64,000 nt of DNA from Paenirhodobacter enshiensis (GTDB lineage Bacteria; Pseudomonadota; Alphaproteobacteria; Rhodobacterales; Rhodobacteraceae): NCBI RefSeq assembly GCF_000740785.1, contig NZ_JFZB01000003.1:1-64000 (forward strand). Reading direction: 5' to 3'. The notes below the pieces were generated by a model. The model was not told the DNA's origin and ran no database searches. It saw nothing but the letters and a program-made list of their open reading frames with translations. Shown here piece after piece: positions 40,939-50,104 of this stretch; the stretch's first letter is position 1, and each line of letters starts with the position of its first letter. The position numbers and the translations under genes were made by a program.

Positions 40939-43782
40939 TCAGTGCGCCTCGGCCCAGCTGTGGCCCGAACCCGCCTCGGCGATCAGCGGCACCGACAGGT
41001 GCACCACCGGATCGGCCGCGCCCTGCATGATGTCGCGCGCGACGGGGATCAGGCGATCCACATCGGCCTCGGCCACCTCGAAGATCAGCTCGTCATGGAC
41101 CTGCAACAGCATCCGCGCATCGAGATCGCGGATCGCCTCGGGCATCCGGATCATCGCGCGGCGGATGATGTCGGCGGCCGCGCCCTGGATCGGGGCGTTG
41201 ATCGCGGCGCGGCGCGCGTTGCCGGATTTCGGCCCCTTGTCGTTGATCCCGGGCGTGTGGATGCGCCGGCCGAACAGCGTGGAGACGAAACCGTCGCGCT
41301 TCGCCGCCGCCACGGTCTCGTCCATGTAGCTGCGGATGCCGGGGAAGCGCTGGAAGTAGCGGTCGATGAAGTCCTGCGCTTCCTTGCGCGGAATGCGCAG
41401 GTTGCGCGCCAGACCGAAGGCCGAGATGCCGTAGATCACCCCGAAGTTGATCGCCTTGGCCTGCCGGCGGATCATCGGATCCATCCCCTCGATCGGCACG
41501 CCGAACATCTCGGAGGCGGTCATCGCGTGAATGTCCTGTCCCTCAAGGAACGCCTGTTTCAGCGCCGGGATGTCGGCGACATGGGCGAGGATGCGCAGCT
41601 CGATCTGGCTGTAGTCGAGCGAGACGATCCGGCGCCCCTCGGGGGCGACGAAGGCTTCACGGATCTTGCGGCCCTCGTCCGAGCGCACGGGGATGTTTTG
41701 CAGGTTCGGATCGGTCGAGGCGAGGCGGCCGGTGTTCGCCCCGGCGATGGAATAGGAGGTATGCACCCGCCCGGTTTCCGGGTTCACATGGGTCTGCAGC
41801 GCATCCGTATAGGTCGATTTCAGCTTCGAGAGCTGCCGCCAGTCGAGCACCCGCGCCGCGAGCTTCGCCGCCTGCGGATGGGTGTCCTCGTAGGTGGTGA
41901 TGTCTTCGAGCACGTCGGCGCCTGTGCCATAGGCGCCGGTCTTGCCCTTCTCGCCGCCCGGAACGCCCATGCCGTCGAACAGGATCTCGCCGAGCTGTTT
42001 CGGAGAGCCGACGTTGAACGGCTGACCGGCAAGGGTCTGGATCTCGTCTTCGAGGCCGGCCATGCGCTGCGCGAAGACGTTGGACATGCGCGCGAGAACC
42101 GCGGTGTCGACCTTGACGCCGGCCATCTCCATCTCGGCCAGCACGGGAACCAGCGGACGTTCGAGGGTCTCGTAGACCGTCGTCACATGGGCGCGCGGCA
42201 GCATCGGGCGGAAGGTCTGCCACAGCCGGAAGGTGATGTCGGCATCCTCGCCGGAATAGGCGGTGGCCTTGTCGATCGCCACCTTGTCGAAGGTGACCTG
42301 CGCCTTGCCCGCGCCGATCAGCTCCTTGATCGGGATCGGCTTGTGGGCGAGGTATTCCTCGCTCAGCGCGTCCATGCCATGGCCGTGCAGGCCGGCGAAC
42401 ATCGCGTAGCTCATCAGCATGGTGTCGTCGATGGGCGCGGTGCGGATGCCGTGCCGGGCGAAGATCTTCCAGTCGTATTTCATGTTCTGGCCGATCTTCA
42501 GGATCGCCGGATCCTCCAGAACGGGTTTCAACAGCGCCAGTGCCTCGGCCATGGGCATCTGGCCCTCGGCGGGCTCGGAGGCGCCGAACAGATCGTCGCC
42601 GCCCTTGACATGGCCGAGCGGCAGGTAGGCCGCCTGCCCCGCCGCCGTGGCAAGCGACACGCCCACCAGATCGGCCTGCATCTCGTCGAGCGAGGTGGTC
42701 TCGGTATCGACGGCAAGCCAGCCGGTGGCGCGTGCGCGGTCGAGCCAGTCGGTCAGCGTCGCGCCGTCGCGGATGCAGACATAGGTTTCGGGCGCGAAGG
42801 GCACCTCGGGCGCTGCCGGAGCGGGGGCGGGATCGGCCGTGGTCGCAGGTGCGGCCGTGGGCGAGACCGCGGCGGGGGCGGCCTTGGGTTCGGCCAGACC
42901 GTATTTCTCGGCGACGCGCCGGGTGAGGGTGCGGAACTCCATCCGGTGCAGGAAGTCCATCAACTCGCGCGGATCGGGGTCCTTCACCTCGAGATCGTCG
43001 AGCGTGAAATCGAGCGGCGCGTGATCGTCGAGCGTGACCAGCTTCTTCGAGATGCGGACCTGATCGGCATAAGCCAGAAGGGTCTCGCGCCGCTTCGGCT
43101 GACGGATTTCCGAGGCGCGGGCGAGCAGTGTCTCGACATCGCCATATTCCTGGATCAGCTGCGCCGCGGTCTTGATGCCGATGCCGGGCGCGCCCGGCAC
43201 GTTGTCGACCGAATCGCCCGCGAGCGCCTGCACGTCGATCACCCGCTCGGGCGGGACGCCGAATTTCGCCTCGACTTCCTCGGGACCGATGCGCAGGTTC
43301 TTCATCGCGTCGAGCATCTCGACCCCGCCGCCGACCAGCTGCATCAGATCCTTGTCGGACGAGATGATGGTGACGCGGCCGCCCGCCTCGCGCGCCTGAC
43401 GGGCGAGGGTAGCGATGATGTCATCGGCCTCGAAGCCGTCCATCTCCTTGCAGGCGAGGTTGAAGGCCCGGGTCGCCTCGCGGGTCAGCGGGAATTGCGG
43501 GCGCAGATCCTCGGGCGGTGGCGGCCGGTTCGCCTTGTATTGCGGGTAGAGGTCCGAGCGGAACGTCTTCGACGAATAGTCGAAGACCACGGCGGCATGG
43601 GTCGGCGCATCGCCGTTGCGGGCTTCCTCGATGTAGCGGAACACCATGTTGCAAAAGCCCGCCACCGCGCCGACGGGCAGCCCGTCCGACTTGCGGGTGA
43701 GCGGCGGCAACGCGTGATAGGCGCGGAAGATGAAGGCCGAACCGTCGATCAGGTGAAGATGGCAGCCTGTGCCGAAAGCCAT
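40939..43782 (-). CDS. polA: DNA polymerase I
   Basis: A 947-residue Pol I with all three activities apparently intact. The 5' nuclease domain is about residues 1-290 (HLIDGSAFIFRAYHALP; GDSVDNVPGAPGIGIKTA). The 3'-5' exonuclease domain (about 380-560) keeps AVDTETTSLD, QNMKYDWK and YSGEDADIT. The polymerase domain carries LDYSQIELRILAH (motif A), RRQAKAINFGVIYG (motif B) and LQVHDELIFE (motif C). GGAGGG precedes ATG 43782. It functions in Okazaki processing and repair. Confidence 0.97.
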   Translation of the reverse strand: MAFGTGCHLHLIDGSAFIFRAYHALPPLTRKSDGLPVGAVAGFCNMVFRYIEEARNGDAPTHAAVVFDYSSKTFRSDLYPQYKANRPPPPEDLRPQFPLTREATRAFNLACKEMDGFEADDIIATLARQAREAGGRVTIISSDKDLMQLVGGGVEMLDAMKNLRIGPEEVEAKFGVPPERVIDVQALAGDSVDNVPGAPGIGIKTAAQLIQEYGDVETLLARASEIRQPKRRETLLAYADQVRISKKLVTLDDHAPLDFTLDDLEVKDPDPRELMDFLHRMEFRTLTRRVAEKYGLAEPKAAPAAVSPTAAPATTADPAPAPAAPEVPFAPETYVCIRDGATLTDWLDRARATGWLAVDTETTSLDEMQADLVGVSLATAAGQAAYLPLGHVKGGDDLFGASEPAEGQMPMAEALALLKPVLEDPAILKIGQNMKYDWKIFARHGIRTAPIDDTMLMSYAMFAGLHGHGMDALSEEYLAHKPIPIKELIGAGKAQVTFDKVAIDKATAYSGEDADITFRLWQTFRPMLPRAHVTTVYETLERPLVPVLAEMEMAGVKVDTAVLARMSNVFAQRMAGLEDEIQTLAGQPFNVGSPKQLGEILFDGMGVPGGEKGKTGAYGTGADVLEDITTYEDTHPQAAKLAARVLDWRQLSKLKSTYTDALQTHVNPETGRVHTSYSIAGANTGRLASTDPNLQNIPVRSDEGRKIREAFVAPEGRRIVSLDYSQIELRILAHVADIPALKQAFLEGQDIHAMTASEMFGVPIEGMDPMIRRQAKAINFGVIYGISAFGLARNLRIPRKEAQDFIDRYFQRFPGIRSYMDETVAAAKRDGFVSTLFGRRIHTPGINDKGPKSGNARRAAINAPIQGAAADIIRRAMIRMPEAIRDLDARMLLQVHDELIFEVAEADVDRLIPVARDIMQGAADPVVHLSVPLIAEAGSGHSWAEAH

Positions 43783-43889
43783 GGGAAACCCTCCGTGTTG
43801 AAGGGCGTTGTGCCACAGAGGCGCGCGGGCGGAAACCCCGCGCGGACCGGGCGGCGCACCGGATGGCGCTTTGCCGGGGCCGGAAATGC

Positions 43890-43933
43890 CGAAGGGCGCG
43901 GGCACGGCCCGAAAGCCATGCACGCGCCCTTCG
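43890..43933 (-). terminator. Long-armed hairpin downstream of the CHCC zinc-finger gene
   Basis: CGAAGGGCGCG (43890-43900) and CGCGCCCTTCG (43923-43933) are a perfect 11-bp inverted repeat with a 22-base loop, 36 bp after the zinc-finger gene and before polA on the same strand. No T-run follows, so its strength as a terminator is uncertain. Confidence 0.55.
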
Positions 43934-43969
43934 CGGATGGTGCCTCTCCGGGAACCGCCCCGGCCCGGA

Positions 43970-44164
43970 TCAGTGATCCGAATGCGCGTGCTCGCGGTCG
44001 ATCACGAACTTGCGGTCGCAATAGCCGCATTCGACGAAGCCGGTATCGCGCGGGATGGTCAGCCAGACGCGCGGATGGCCAAGCGCGCCCTGGCCGCCGT
44101 CGCAGGCGACCTTCCACTTGGTGACGACGATGGTTTCCGGCGGTTCGGGAATGGAAGCGGTCAT
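43970..44164 (-). CDS. CHCC-type zinc-finger protein (NDUFS6-like)
   Basis: A 64-residue protein with the zinc-binding pattern C21, H30, C46, C49 ([19 protein letters not shown]). Homologues in alphaproteobacteria resemble the mitochondrial complex I accessory subunit NDUFS6. GGAGGA precedes the ATG at good spacing. It is in line with the HIT gene, 120 bp away. A role in complex I assembly is known for the mitochondrial relative and only possible here. Confidence 0.88.
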   Translation of the reverse strand: MTASIPEPPETIVVTKWKVACDGGQGALGHPRVWLTIPRDTGFVECGYCDRKFVIDREHAHSDH

Positions 44165-44284
44165 CGGTATCCTCCTGCTGCCGGACGGAGCCGGCCGTTC
44201 GCCTTGGTCATACGCGCCTTTGCCGGGCTGCGGCAAGGGGCACGCCGCGTCCGGCGCGGGCCGGGCACGGCATGGGTGGCGGTC

Positions 44285-44665
44285 TCAGGCGGGCTCGACC
44301 AGCGCGCCCATCGGACGGCCGCCGAGGATATGGAGGTGGAAATGCGGCACTTCCTGCATCCCGTCGGCACCGGCGTTCGAGATGGCGCGGAAGCCGTTGC
44401 CGCCGACGCTCGCCGCGATGCCGGTGATCTCGCACACCCGCGCCACGGCCCGGGTGAAATCGAGGATCTCGGCATCGGAAGCACGGGCGTAAAACTCGTC
44501 CACCGTCATGTAAGCGCCCTTCGGGATCGCCAGAAGATGCACCGGCGCCTTGGGCGTGATGTCGCGAAACACCAGCGTGTGCGGGGTTTCCAGCACGGTG
44601 TCGTTCGGGATCTCGCCGCGCAGGATACGGGCGAAGACGTTGTTAGGATCGTAGGACTGGGCCAT
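44285..44665 (-). CDS. HIT-family nucleotide-binding hydrolase (HinT-like)
   Basis: A 126-residue purine-nucleoside phosphoramidase-type protein. The histidine triad is VPHFHLHILGG near residue 108, and NNVFARILRGEIP at the start is typical for HinT. AAGGAGG precedes the ATG. It lies 13 bp after the GT14-like gene on the same strand, so they are probably co-transcribed, though a functional link is not evident. Confidence 0.93.
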   Translation of the reverse strand: MAQSYDPNNVFARILRGEIPNDTVLETPHTLVFRDITPKAPVHLLAIPKGAYMTVDEFYARASDAEILDFTRAVARVCEITGIAASVGGNGFRAISNAGADGMQEVPHFHLHILGGRPMGALVEPA

Positions 44666-44678
44666 CGGGGCCTCCTTC

Positions 44679-46253
44679 TCAGTCGACGAAAAGATAATCG
44701 GTGGCGGCGATCTCGCGGGCGGTGTCGATGCCGATGTCGAAGAACCCTGCCAGAGCCGAGGCATTGGCGGCAAGCCCCGCGGTTTCGGACAGCCGCGCGA
44801 GGAACGGGAAACTGGCGTTGCGGATGCGGTCGTTCTCGTATTGGAAATCGTAGCGGATCGTCGGCAGCACCCGGTCGAGCACCTCGGGCGGGGTGCGTTC
44901 GCCCGCCAGCCCCACGCGGCGGGCATGGCCGATCAGATACGCGTCCGAAAAGCTGCATTCGACGTCGAGGAACCGCACATCGGCCCTGTCGGCAGCCAGA
45001 TCGCGCATCAGCTCGAAATCCGAAGGGTCGATGCAGATCGCCAGCCGGTCGGTGCCGTAATAGTCATAGAGCATCCGCAAAAGCGCCTTGCGGTGGCGGT
45101 TGCGCTTCTCGACGGTGCGGTCGATGCCGCCGAGGTCGGGCAGCCCCCCCTCCTCGTTGAACAGATACTCCAGCGCGGTCAGATCGACCCGGCCGCGCAG
45201 CTGCCCCACCAGGCGTTTCGCGACGTGCCATTTCTTGCACAGGATCACGAGAAGCGTCTTGTCGCTGTCGAGGCGCGTCTCCGCCTCCCAGAACCGCGGC
45301 GCGAAACGGTGCCCGACGCGGCCACGCCCGGTCAGGAAGCCGAACAGCCGCCGCCCCTCGTTGGAAATCGGAAAGTCGATCCCCGTCTCGCCCCACAGCG
45401 TGCCGAGGCGATTTTGCAGATCCTTCGCCTCCGGGCTGATCTTGCGCGCGAACAGGTAGTCCTGGGCAAGAAGCAGGTCGTAATGATCGTTGTAGAAGGT
45501 CACCGGCATCCCGTAATCGGTGAACATCAGGAAGGTCAGCGTGCGGGTGCGGATTTCCTTGTCGGGGACGACATGGCGCACCACGGTCTGGAAGAAGGTC
45601 TCGTCGGGGATCCAGGTGGTGCGGAAGAAGCGCATCACATCGGGACGCGTATCGCAGAAGGCCAGCACCTTCTCGATGGTCTCGCGGCGCAGGCACCACC
45701 ATTGCGAGCCGATCATCATCTGGATGTCCTCGGGCACCTTGCGCGCGAGGCCGAGGCGGCGCTGCCACTCCATGCTCTTGTAGAACAGGGTCTTGTGCTT
45801 GCGTTCGTTGAACCAGTGGCGATAGATCAGCCGCTCTTCCTTGATGCCGGTCTTGATCCAGTCCGAGGCGAAGAAATCGAAGCTCTCGATATAGTCCACA
45901 TCCTCGCGTTCGAGGAAGGCTCGGGCGTATTCGGCAGTCTTGATCTGCATGCAGTCGCCCGACAGCATGTAGAAATGGGTGGCGGTCGGGAAAGCCTCGG
46001 CGGCGGCGCGCAGCGCCTCGAGCGAGCCTTCGACGAGGCTCCATTCGCCCCAGCCGCATTTCAGCCGCCGCTTCGCGAAGGCAACCCCGGGGTGACCGTC
46101 GAGCTCGGCGCGGATCTGCGCGTAATCCTCGGGCCGGGCGCGGCCATCGAAGTGAATCGAGACGAAATCGCCCGTCGAGGTCAGGCGCCGGACCTGCGCG
46201 ATCAGCCGCTCCGGCTCCTTGTGGGTCAGAAGGATGAATGCGATCTTTGCCAT
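44679..46253 (-). CDS. GT14-like (core-2/I-branching, xylosyltransferase-type) glycosyltransferase with extra C-terminal domain
   Basis: A 524-residue protein. Residues about 1-260 resemble GT14 enzymes: KIAFILLTHKEPERLIAQVRRL, GWGEWSLVEGSLEALRAA near 67, HFYMLSGDCMQIK near 93 and WIPDETFFQTV near 215. Residues about 290-524 form a second domain of unknown function (KTLLVILCKKWHVAKRLVGQL; I recall it as DUF5928-like, not verified). No membrane helix. It is divergent from a sulfotransferase gene, suggesting a shared sulfated or branched glycan. Confidence 0.78.
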   Translation of the reverse strand: MAKIAFILLTHKEPERLIAQVRRLTSTGDFVSIHFDGRARPEDYAQIRAELDGHPGVAFAKRRLKCGWGEWSLVEGSLEALRAAAEAFPTATHFYMLSGDCMQIKTAEYARAFLEREDVDYIESFDFFASDWIKTGIKEERLIYRHWFNERKHKTLFYKSMEWQRRLGLARKVPEDIQMMIGSQWWCLRRETIEKVLAFCDTRPDVMRFFRTTWIPDETFFQTVVRHVVPDKEIRTRTLTFLMFTDYGMPVTFYNDHYDLLLAQDYLFARKISPEAKDLQNRLGTLWGETGIDFPISNEGRRLFGFLTGRGRVGHRFAPRFWEAETRLDSDKTLLVILCKKWHVAKRLVGQLRGRVDLTALEYLFNEEGGLPDLGGIDRTVEKRNRHRKALLRMLYDYYGTDRLAICIDPSDFELMRDLAADRADVRFLDVECSFSDAYLIGHARRVGLAGERTPPEVLDRVLPTIRYDFQYENDRIRNASFPFLARLSETAGLAANASALAGFFDIGIDTAREIAATDYLFVD

Positions 46254-46360
46254 CTTGGGACCCGATTATCGGCGAACAGGGGGAACATTGCTCTGATAAC
46301 GCCATTGGGCATTGAAACGACAGGGGTTCTTTGGTCTTTACATGGGAAAAGGGCCGGTTG

Positions 46361-46378
46361 CATGCCGATCATGGCATG
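46361..46378. promoter_or_regulatory. Inverted repeat upstream of the sulfotransferase
   Basis: CATGCC-GATCAT-GGCATG, 6-bp perfect arms, 25 bases before the sulfotransferase start and inside the 150-bp divergent gap with the GT14-like gene. It could be an operator or a leader hairpin. Confidence 0.4.
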
Positions 46379-46403
46379 AACGCCCAGGCGGAGGCGACGA
46401 GGA

Positions 46404-47222
46404 ATGGGGTTTCCCGGCACGTGGATGACGGAAAGCGAAAGCATGGTGTATCGGGTCGTGCCGAAATGCGCCTGTTCGACCATCGGCCAGATCATGTATT
46501 TCTCGGATCACGGCACGTTCTTCGACGGCGACATCCATGACAGCACCGAGGGGCTGCACAAATGGGCGCAGGAGGCCAGCCAGCCGCTGATCGAGGCGAA
46601 TGTGCGCGCCCATAAAAGCTATGCCTTCACCTGCGTGCGCAACCCCTACGCCCGGATCCTGTCGTCGTTCTTCGACAAGATCGCCGGCATCCAGCGCAAC
46701 GGCAAGCGCTACCGCGGCAATCTGGTGCCGCAGCTGATCCAGCGCTACGGCATCGACGTCGGATCGCCCGAGAACGGGTTCGAATTCGATCAGGTGCGCT
46801 CGTTCCGCCGCTTCCTGCTGTTCGCGCGCGATACCATCCGCTGGCGCCGGCCGATGGAGCCCGACATTCACTGGTCGGCGATGGCGGGCCATATCGGCAC
46901 CTTCATCAACAATGGCGGGCGCTACGACAAGATCTTCTATACCGAGACCTTCAACGAGGGGATGCAGGACGTCCTCGACCATGTGAAGACGCCGGTGAAG
47001 GTGGATCTGGCGAAGATCCCGCGGTTCAACGAATCCGAGGGCCACGGGCCGAAGCGCGCCCACAAGGTCAGCGCGTATTTCGACGATCTGTCGAAACATC
47101 TGATCTGGGAGATCTACAAGAAGGACTTCCAGCTGTTCAAATACGACTTCGACGATCCCGACAACAAGTTCCCGATCGCCGAGATCGACCTTGACGAGGT
47201 TCACGCCAAACTGGGCAAGTAA
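46404..47222 (+). CDS. Sulfotransferase family 2-like protein
   Basis: A 272-residue PAPS-dependent sulfotransferase candidate. The 5'-phosphosulfate loop is VVPKCACSTIGQIM near residue 18 (catalytic-type Lys20) and the 3'-phosphate motif FTCVRNPYARILSSFFDKI near 73. These match carbohydrate sulfotransferases of the Sulfotransfer_2 type. No signal or membrane segment, so it acts in the cytoplasm on a glycan precursor. ATG 46404 is used; an in-frame ATG seven codons later is an alternative. Confidence 0.85.
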   Translation: MGFPGTWMTESESMVYRVVPKCACSTIGQIMYFSDHGTFFDGDIHDSTEGLHKWAQEASQPLIEANVRAHKSYAFTCVRNPYARILSSFFDKIAGIQRNGKRYRGNLVPQLIQRYGIDVGSPENGFEFDQVRSFRRFLLFARDTIRWRRPMEPDIHWSAMAGHIGTFINNGGRYDKIFYTETFNEGMQDVLDHVKTPVKVDLAKIPRFNESEGHGPKRAHKVSAYFDDLSKHLIWEIYKKDFQLFKYDFDDPDNKFPIAEIDLDEVHAKLGK

Positions 47223-47242
47223 GACCTTTCGGCACGGTGGCT

Positions 47243-47300
47243 GGGGGCTCTGCCCCCGCCCTTCGGGCTCCCCCGGGATATTTTGGGAAAGCCGAAAGGC
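47243..47300 (-). repeat. Intergenic GC-rich repeat, copy E
   Basis: On the plus strand GGGGGCTCTGCCCCC, a GCCCTTCGGGC dyad, CCCCCGGGATATTTTGGG and CCGAAAGGC. It starts 21 bp after the sulfotransferase stop. It carries one extra T in the ATATTT core compared with the other copies. Confidence 0.85.
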
Positions 47301-47333
47301 AGGGCCGCGCGCACGGACGACGACGCGGATGAA

Positions 47334-47368
47334 AAGGCCGCCGGGCGTGGATGACGCCGGGCGGCCTT
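47334..47368 (-). terminator. Terminator hairpin of the PfkB kinase gene (bidirectional)
   Basis: AAGGCCGCC (47334-47342) and GGCGGCCTT (47360-47368) pair perfectly, with an inner GCGT/ACGC stem. On the minus strand a TTTTC run follows. It separates the convergent sulfotransferase and kinase genes. Confidence 0.8.
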
Positions 47369-47394
47369 GTCGTTTCAGGCTGTCGCGCGCGCGA

Positions 47395-48381
47395 TCAGAT
47401 CAGGCCGCGGGCGCGGAACAGCGCCTTGATGTCGGTTTCCGGGCGGGCGCCGAAATGGCCGATGACCTCGGAGGCGGCGGCGCAGCCCATGGCGCCCGCA
47501 GTCGCAAGCGACTGCCCCGTCGCGTAACCGTAGAGGAAGCCCGCGGCGAACTGATCGCCCGCGCCGGTCGCATCGACCGGCACCACGCGATGGACAGGCA
47601 CCTCGACGCGGGTCTCGCCCGCGATCAGCACGACATCGGCGCCCGAGCGGGTGCAGACCACCAGGCCGCACTCCTGCGCCGCCTGGGCGAGAGCGCTGTC
47701 GAGATCGGTCTGATAGAGCGCTTCCCATTCGTGCTGATTGCCGATGACGTAATCCATCTCGTCGCGCACGAGGCGGCGGAAGCTGTCGCGGTGACGGTCG
47801 ACGCAGAACGGATCGCTGAGCGCGATGCCCGCCTTGCCGCCGCCGCGGTGGCAGCCCTGCGCCGCCTTCAGAAACGCCGCCTTGCCGTAATCCTTGTCGA
47901 ACAGATACCCTTCGAGAAACAGGATCGCGGTGTTCTCGACCACATCGAGAGGGACGTCCGGGGTGGCGAGTTCGGCCGAGATGCCGAGATAGGTGTTCAT
48001 CGAGCGCTCGCCGTCCGGAGTGACGAAGATCATCGAACGCGAGGTAGGCAGATCGGCGTCAGCGACCGGGGGGTTCGGGAAATCGGTGCCCTCGGCCGCC
48101 AGTGCCGCCTTGTAGAACCGGCCGAGCGCATCGTCGCGCACCCGGCCGATGAAGGCGGTCTTCAGCCCGAGATTGCCGAGCCCGGCGATGGTGTTGCCGA
48201 CCGAGCCGCCCGGCGCCTGGGTGCGCTCGTTCATCGCGGCGTAAAGGGTCTCGGCGCGCTCGCGCTCGACGAGCTGCATGATGCCCTTCCCGATCCCCAT
48301 GTGATCGAGAAAACTGTCGTCGCATTGCGAGATGACATCGACGATGGCATTGCCGATGCCGACGACCTGATATTCGGTCAT
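47395..48381 (-). CDS. PfkB-family carbohydrate/nucleoside kinase (adenosine kinase-like)
   Basis: A 328-residue ribokinase-superfamily protein. It has the GGSVGNTIAGLGNLGLKTAF substrate-binding region near residue 58 and the C-terminal catalytic signature VDATGAGDQFAAGFLYG near 272 with the base Asp. The VVGIGNAIVDVISQ opening is typical of the adenosine-kinase-like branch found in alphaproteobacteria. It overlaps nth by 4 bp (ATGA). Adenosine as substrate is likely but not proven. Confidence 0.87.
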   Translation of the reverse strand: MTEYQVVGIGNAIVDVISQCDDSFLDHMGIGKGIMQLVERERAETLYAAMNERTQAPGGSVGNTIAGLGNLGLKTAFIGRVRDDALGRFYKAALAAEGTDFPNPPVADADLPTSRSMIFVTPDGERSMNTYLGISAELATPDVPLDVVENTAILFLEGYLFDKDYGKAAFLKAAQGCHRGGGKAGIALSDPFCVDRHRDSFRRLVRDEMDYVIGNQHEWEALYQTDLDSALAQAAQECGLVVCTRSGADVVLIAGETRVEVPVHRVVPVDATGAGDQFAAGFLYGYATGQSLATAGAMGCAAASEVIGHFGARPETDIKALFRARGLI

Positions 48382-49022
48382 GCGGTTTTCTCCTCGAATT
48401 GGCACAGGTCGCGGATCAGGCAATCGGCGCAGCGGGGCTTGCGCGCCGTGCAGATGTAGCGTCCGTGCAGGATCAGCCAGTGGTGGGCGTGGTTCTGGTA
48501 TTCGACGGGAACATTGTCCTCGATCGCGCGTTCGACGGCCTCGACATCGCGGCCGGGGCACAGCCCGGTGCGGTTGCCGATGCGGAAGATATGGGTGTCG
48601 ACCGCCTGCGCCGGGTAGTGGAACCAGATGTTCAGCACCACATTCGCGGTCTTGCGCCCGACGCCCGGCAGCGACATCAGCGCGGCGCGCGAGGACGGCA
48701 CCTCGCCGCCGAAACGCTCGACCAGGATGCGGCTGAGCGCGATGACGTTCTTCGCCTTCTGCCGGTAGAGGCCGATGGTCTTGACGTGTTCGGTCAGCCC
48801 CTCCTCGCCGAGCGCGAGCATCTTTTCGGGGGTGTCGGCGATGGGCCACAGGCTGCGCGTCGCCTTGTTCACACCCGCGTCCGTCGCCTGAGCCGAAAGC
48901 GCCACCGCGACCAGCAGGGTGAAGGCGTTGGTATGCTCAAGCTCGCCCTTTGGATTGGGCTCGGCCGCCTGAAACCGGCGGAACGCTTCCTGCATCTGGG
49001 CATATTCGAACTGACGGGCCAT
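48378..49022 (-). CDS. nth: Endonuclease III (DNA glycosylase/AP lyase)
   Basis: Removes oxidised pyrimidines in base excision repair. The 214-residue protein has the helix-hairpin-helix SLPGVGRKTANVVL near residue 115 with the catalytic Lys, the catalytic Asp in AVDTHIFRIG near 140, and the [4Fe-4S] loop C-x6-C-x2-C-x5-C (CTARKPRCADCLIRDLC) near 192-208. ATG 49022 is used; a GTG one codon earlier is possible. Translationally coupled to the kinase. Confidence 0.96.
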   Translation of the reverse strand: MARQFEYAQMQEAFRRFQAAEPNPKGELEHTNAFTLLVAVALSAQATDAGVNKATRSLWPIADTPEKMLALGEEGLTEHVKTIGLYRQKAKNVIALSRILVERFGGEVPSSRAALMSLPGVGRKTANVVLNIWFHYPAQAVDTHIFRIGNRTGLCPGRDVEAVERAIEDNVPVEYQNHAHHWLILHGRYICTARKPRCADCLIRDLCQFEEKTA

Positions 49023-49135
49023 CACCGAGCTATGCCCGACCCCCTGCCCTCCGGCAAGGGCCGAGGCGGGGGAATGCGCAAATTCCGGGTCGCGCCCGGC
49101 CGGTTTGCCGCTATCAAGAGGGCAAGGAGCATCCC

Positions 49136-49999
49136 ATGACCGACGACCCCTATCATTACCGCGTCATAGCCCGCGCATTGGCCGAGATCGACCGCGCGCA
49201 GGCCGAAGCGCGTGCCGATGGCCGCCCGCTTGCGATTTCGCTGACCGATCTGGCCGGGCGGCTTGGGTTCAGCGCGGCACATTTCCAGCGGATTTTCACC
49301 GCCTGGGTCGGGATCTCGCCGAAGCGCTATCAGCAGTATCTGAGCCTCGATCTGGCGCGCGAGATGCTGGCGCGGCGGGTGCCGCTCGAGGCCGTGGCGG
49401 CCGAGGCGGGGCTGTCGGGCAGCTCGCGGCTGCACGATCTGTTCCTGACATGGGAGGCGATGACACCCGGCGCCTTCGCGACCGGCGCCGAAGGGCTGAC
49501 GATCCGCTGGGGACGGTTCGATTCGCCCTTCGGGCAGGCGCTTGCCTTCGGCACGGAACGCGGGCTGTGCGGCCTCGCCTTCAGCGCCGAAATGGGCGAC
49601 GAGGCCGCCTTCGCCGACATGGCGGCGCGCTGGCCCGCGGCACGGCTGATCGAGGCCCCCGAGGCGCTGGCCCCCTGGGTGCGCGCGGCCTTCGAGGGCC
49701 GGGGCGAGGCGCGGCTGACGCTGATCGGCGCGCCGTTCCAGATCAAGGTCTGGGAAGCGCTGCTGGCGATCCCTTCGGGCGAGGTCACGACCTATTCCGA
49801 CATCGCGACCCGGATCGGTGCCCCGAGGGCGGTGCGCGCCGTCGGCACCGCCGTAGGACGCAACCCGATCAGCTTGCTGATCCCCTGCCACCGGGCGTTG
49901 CGCAAATCGGGCGGTCTCGGCGGCTATCACTGGGGGCTGGGGGTCAAGCGCGCGATGCTGGCGCGCGAGGCGGCGCGCGCAGAAGCCGGAGCGCACTGA
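49136..49999 (+). CDS. Ada-like fusion: AraC-type HTH plus methylated-DNA-cysteine methyltransferase
   Basis: A 287-residue protein. The N-terminus (about 20-110) is an AraC-type DNA-binding domain (LAGRLGFSAAHFQRIFTAWVG). The C-terminus (about 115-280) is an O6-methylguanine-DNA methyltransferase with the active site LLIPCHRALRKSGGLGGYHWG near 250. The N-terminal zinc-binding methylphosphotriester domain of E. coli Ada is absent, so it cannot be activated by phosphotriester repair. GGCAAGGAGC precedes the ATG. It is divergent from nth, another repair gene. Confidence 0.9.
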   Translation: MTDDPYHYRVIARALAEIDRAQAEARADGRPLAISLTDLAGRLGFSAAHFQRIFTAWVGISPKRYQQYLSLDLAREMLARRVPLEAVAAEAGLSGSSRLHDLFLTWEAMTPGAFATGAEGLTIRWGRFDSPFGQALAFGTERGLCGLAFSAEMGDEAAFADMAARWPAARLIEAPEALAPWVRAAFEGRGEARLTLIGAPFQIKVWEALLAIPSGEVTTYSDIATRIGAPRAVRAVGTAVGRNPISLLIPCHRALRKSGGLGGYHWGLGVKRAMLAREAARAEAGAH

Positions 50000-50104
50000 A
50001 CCGGCCTCGCGACGCACCGAAACGGTAGCGGTGCCCCGGCCGGATCGGCTAATATCGCGTCAAGCCGTCCCGCGCAGCGGGACTCATGCGAAAGCACCGA
50101 CGTC

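Noticed and set aside
40942-44124. Plus-strand open frame of 1060 codons
   Set aside because: Exactly antisense to polA, whose domains are unmistakable; no recognisable motif in the shadow translation.
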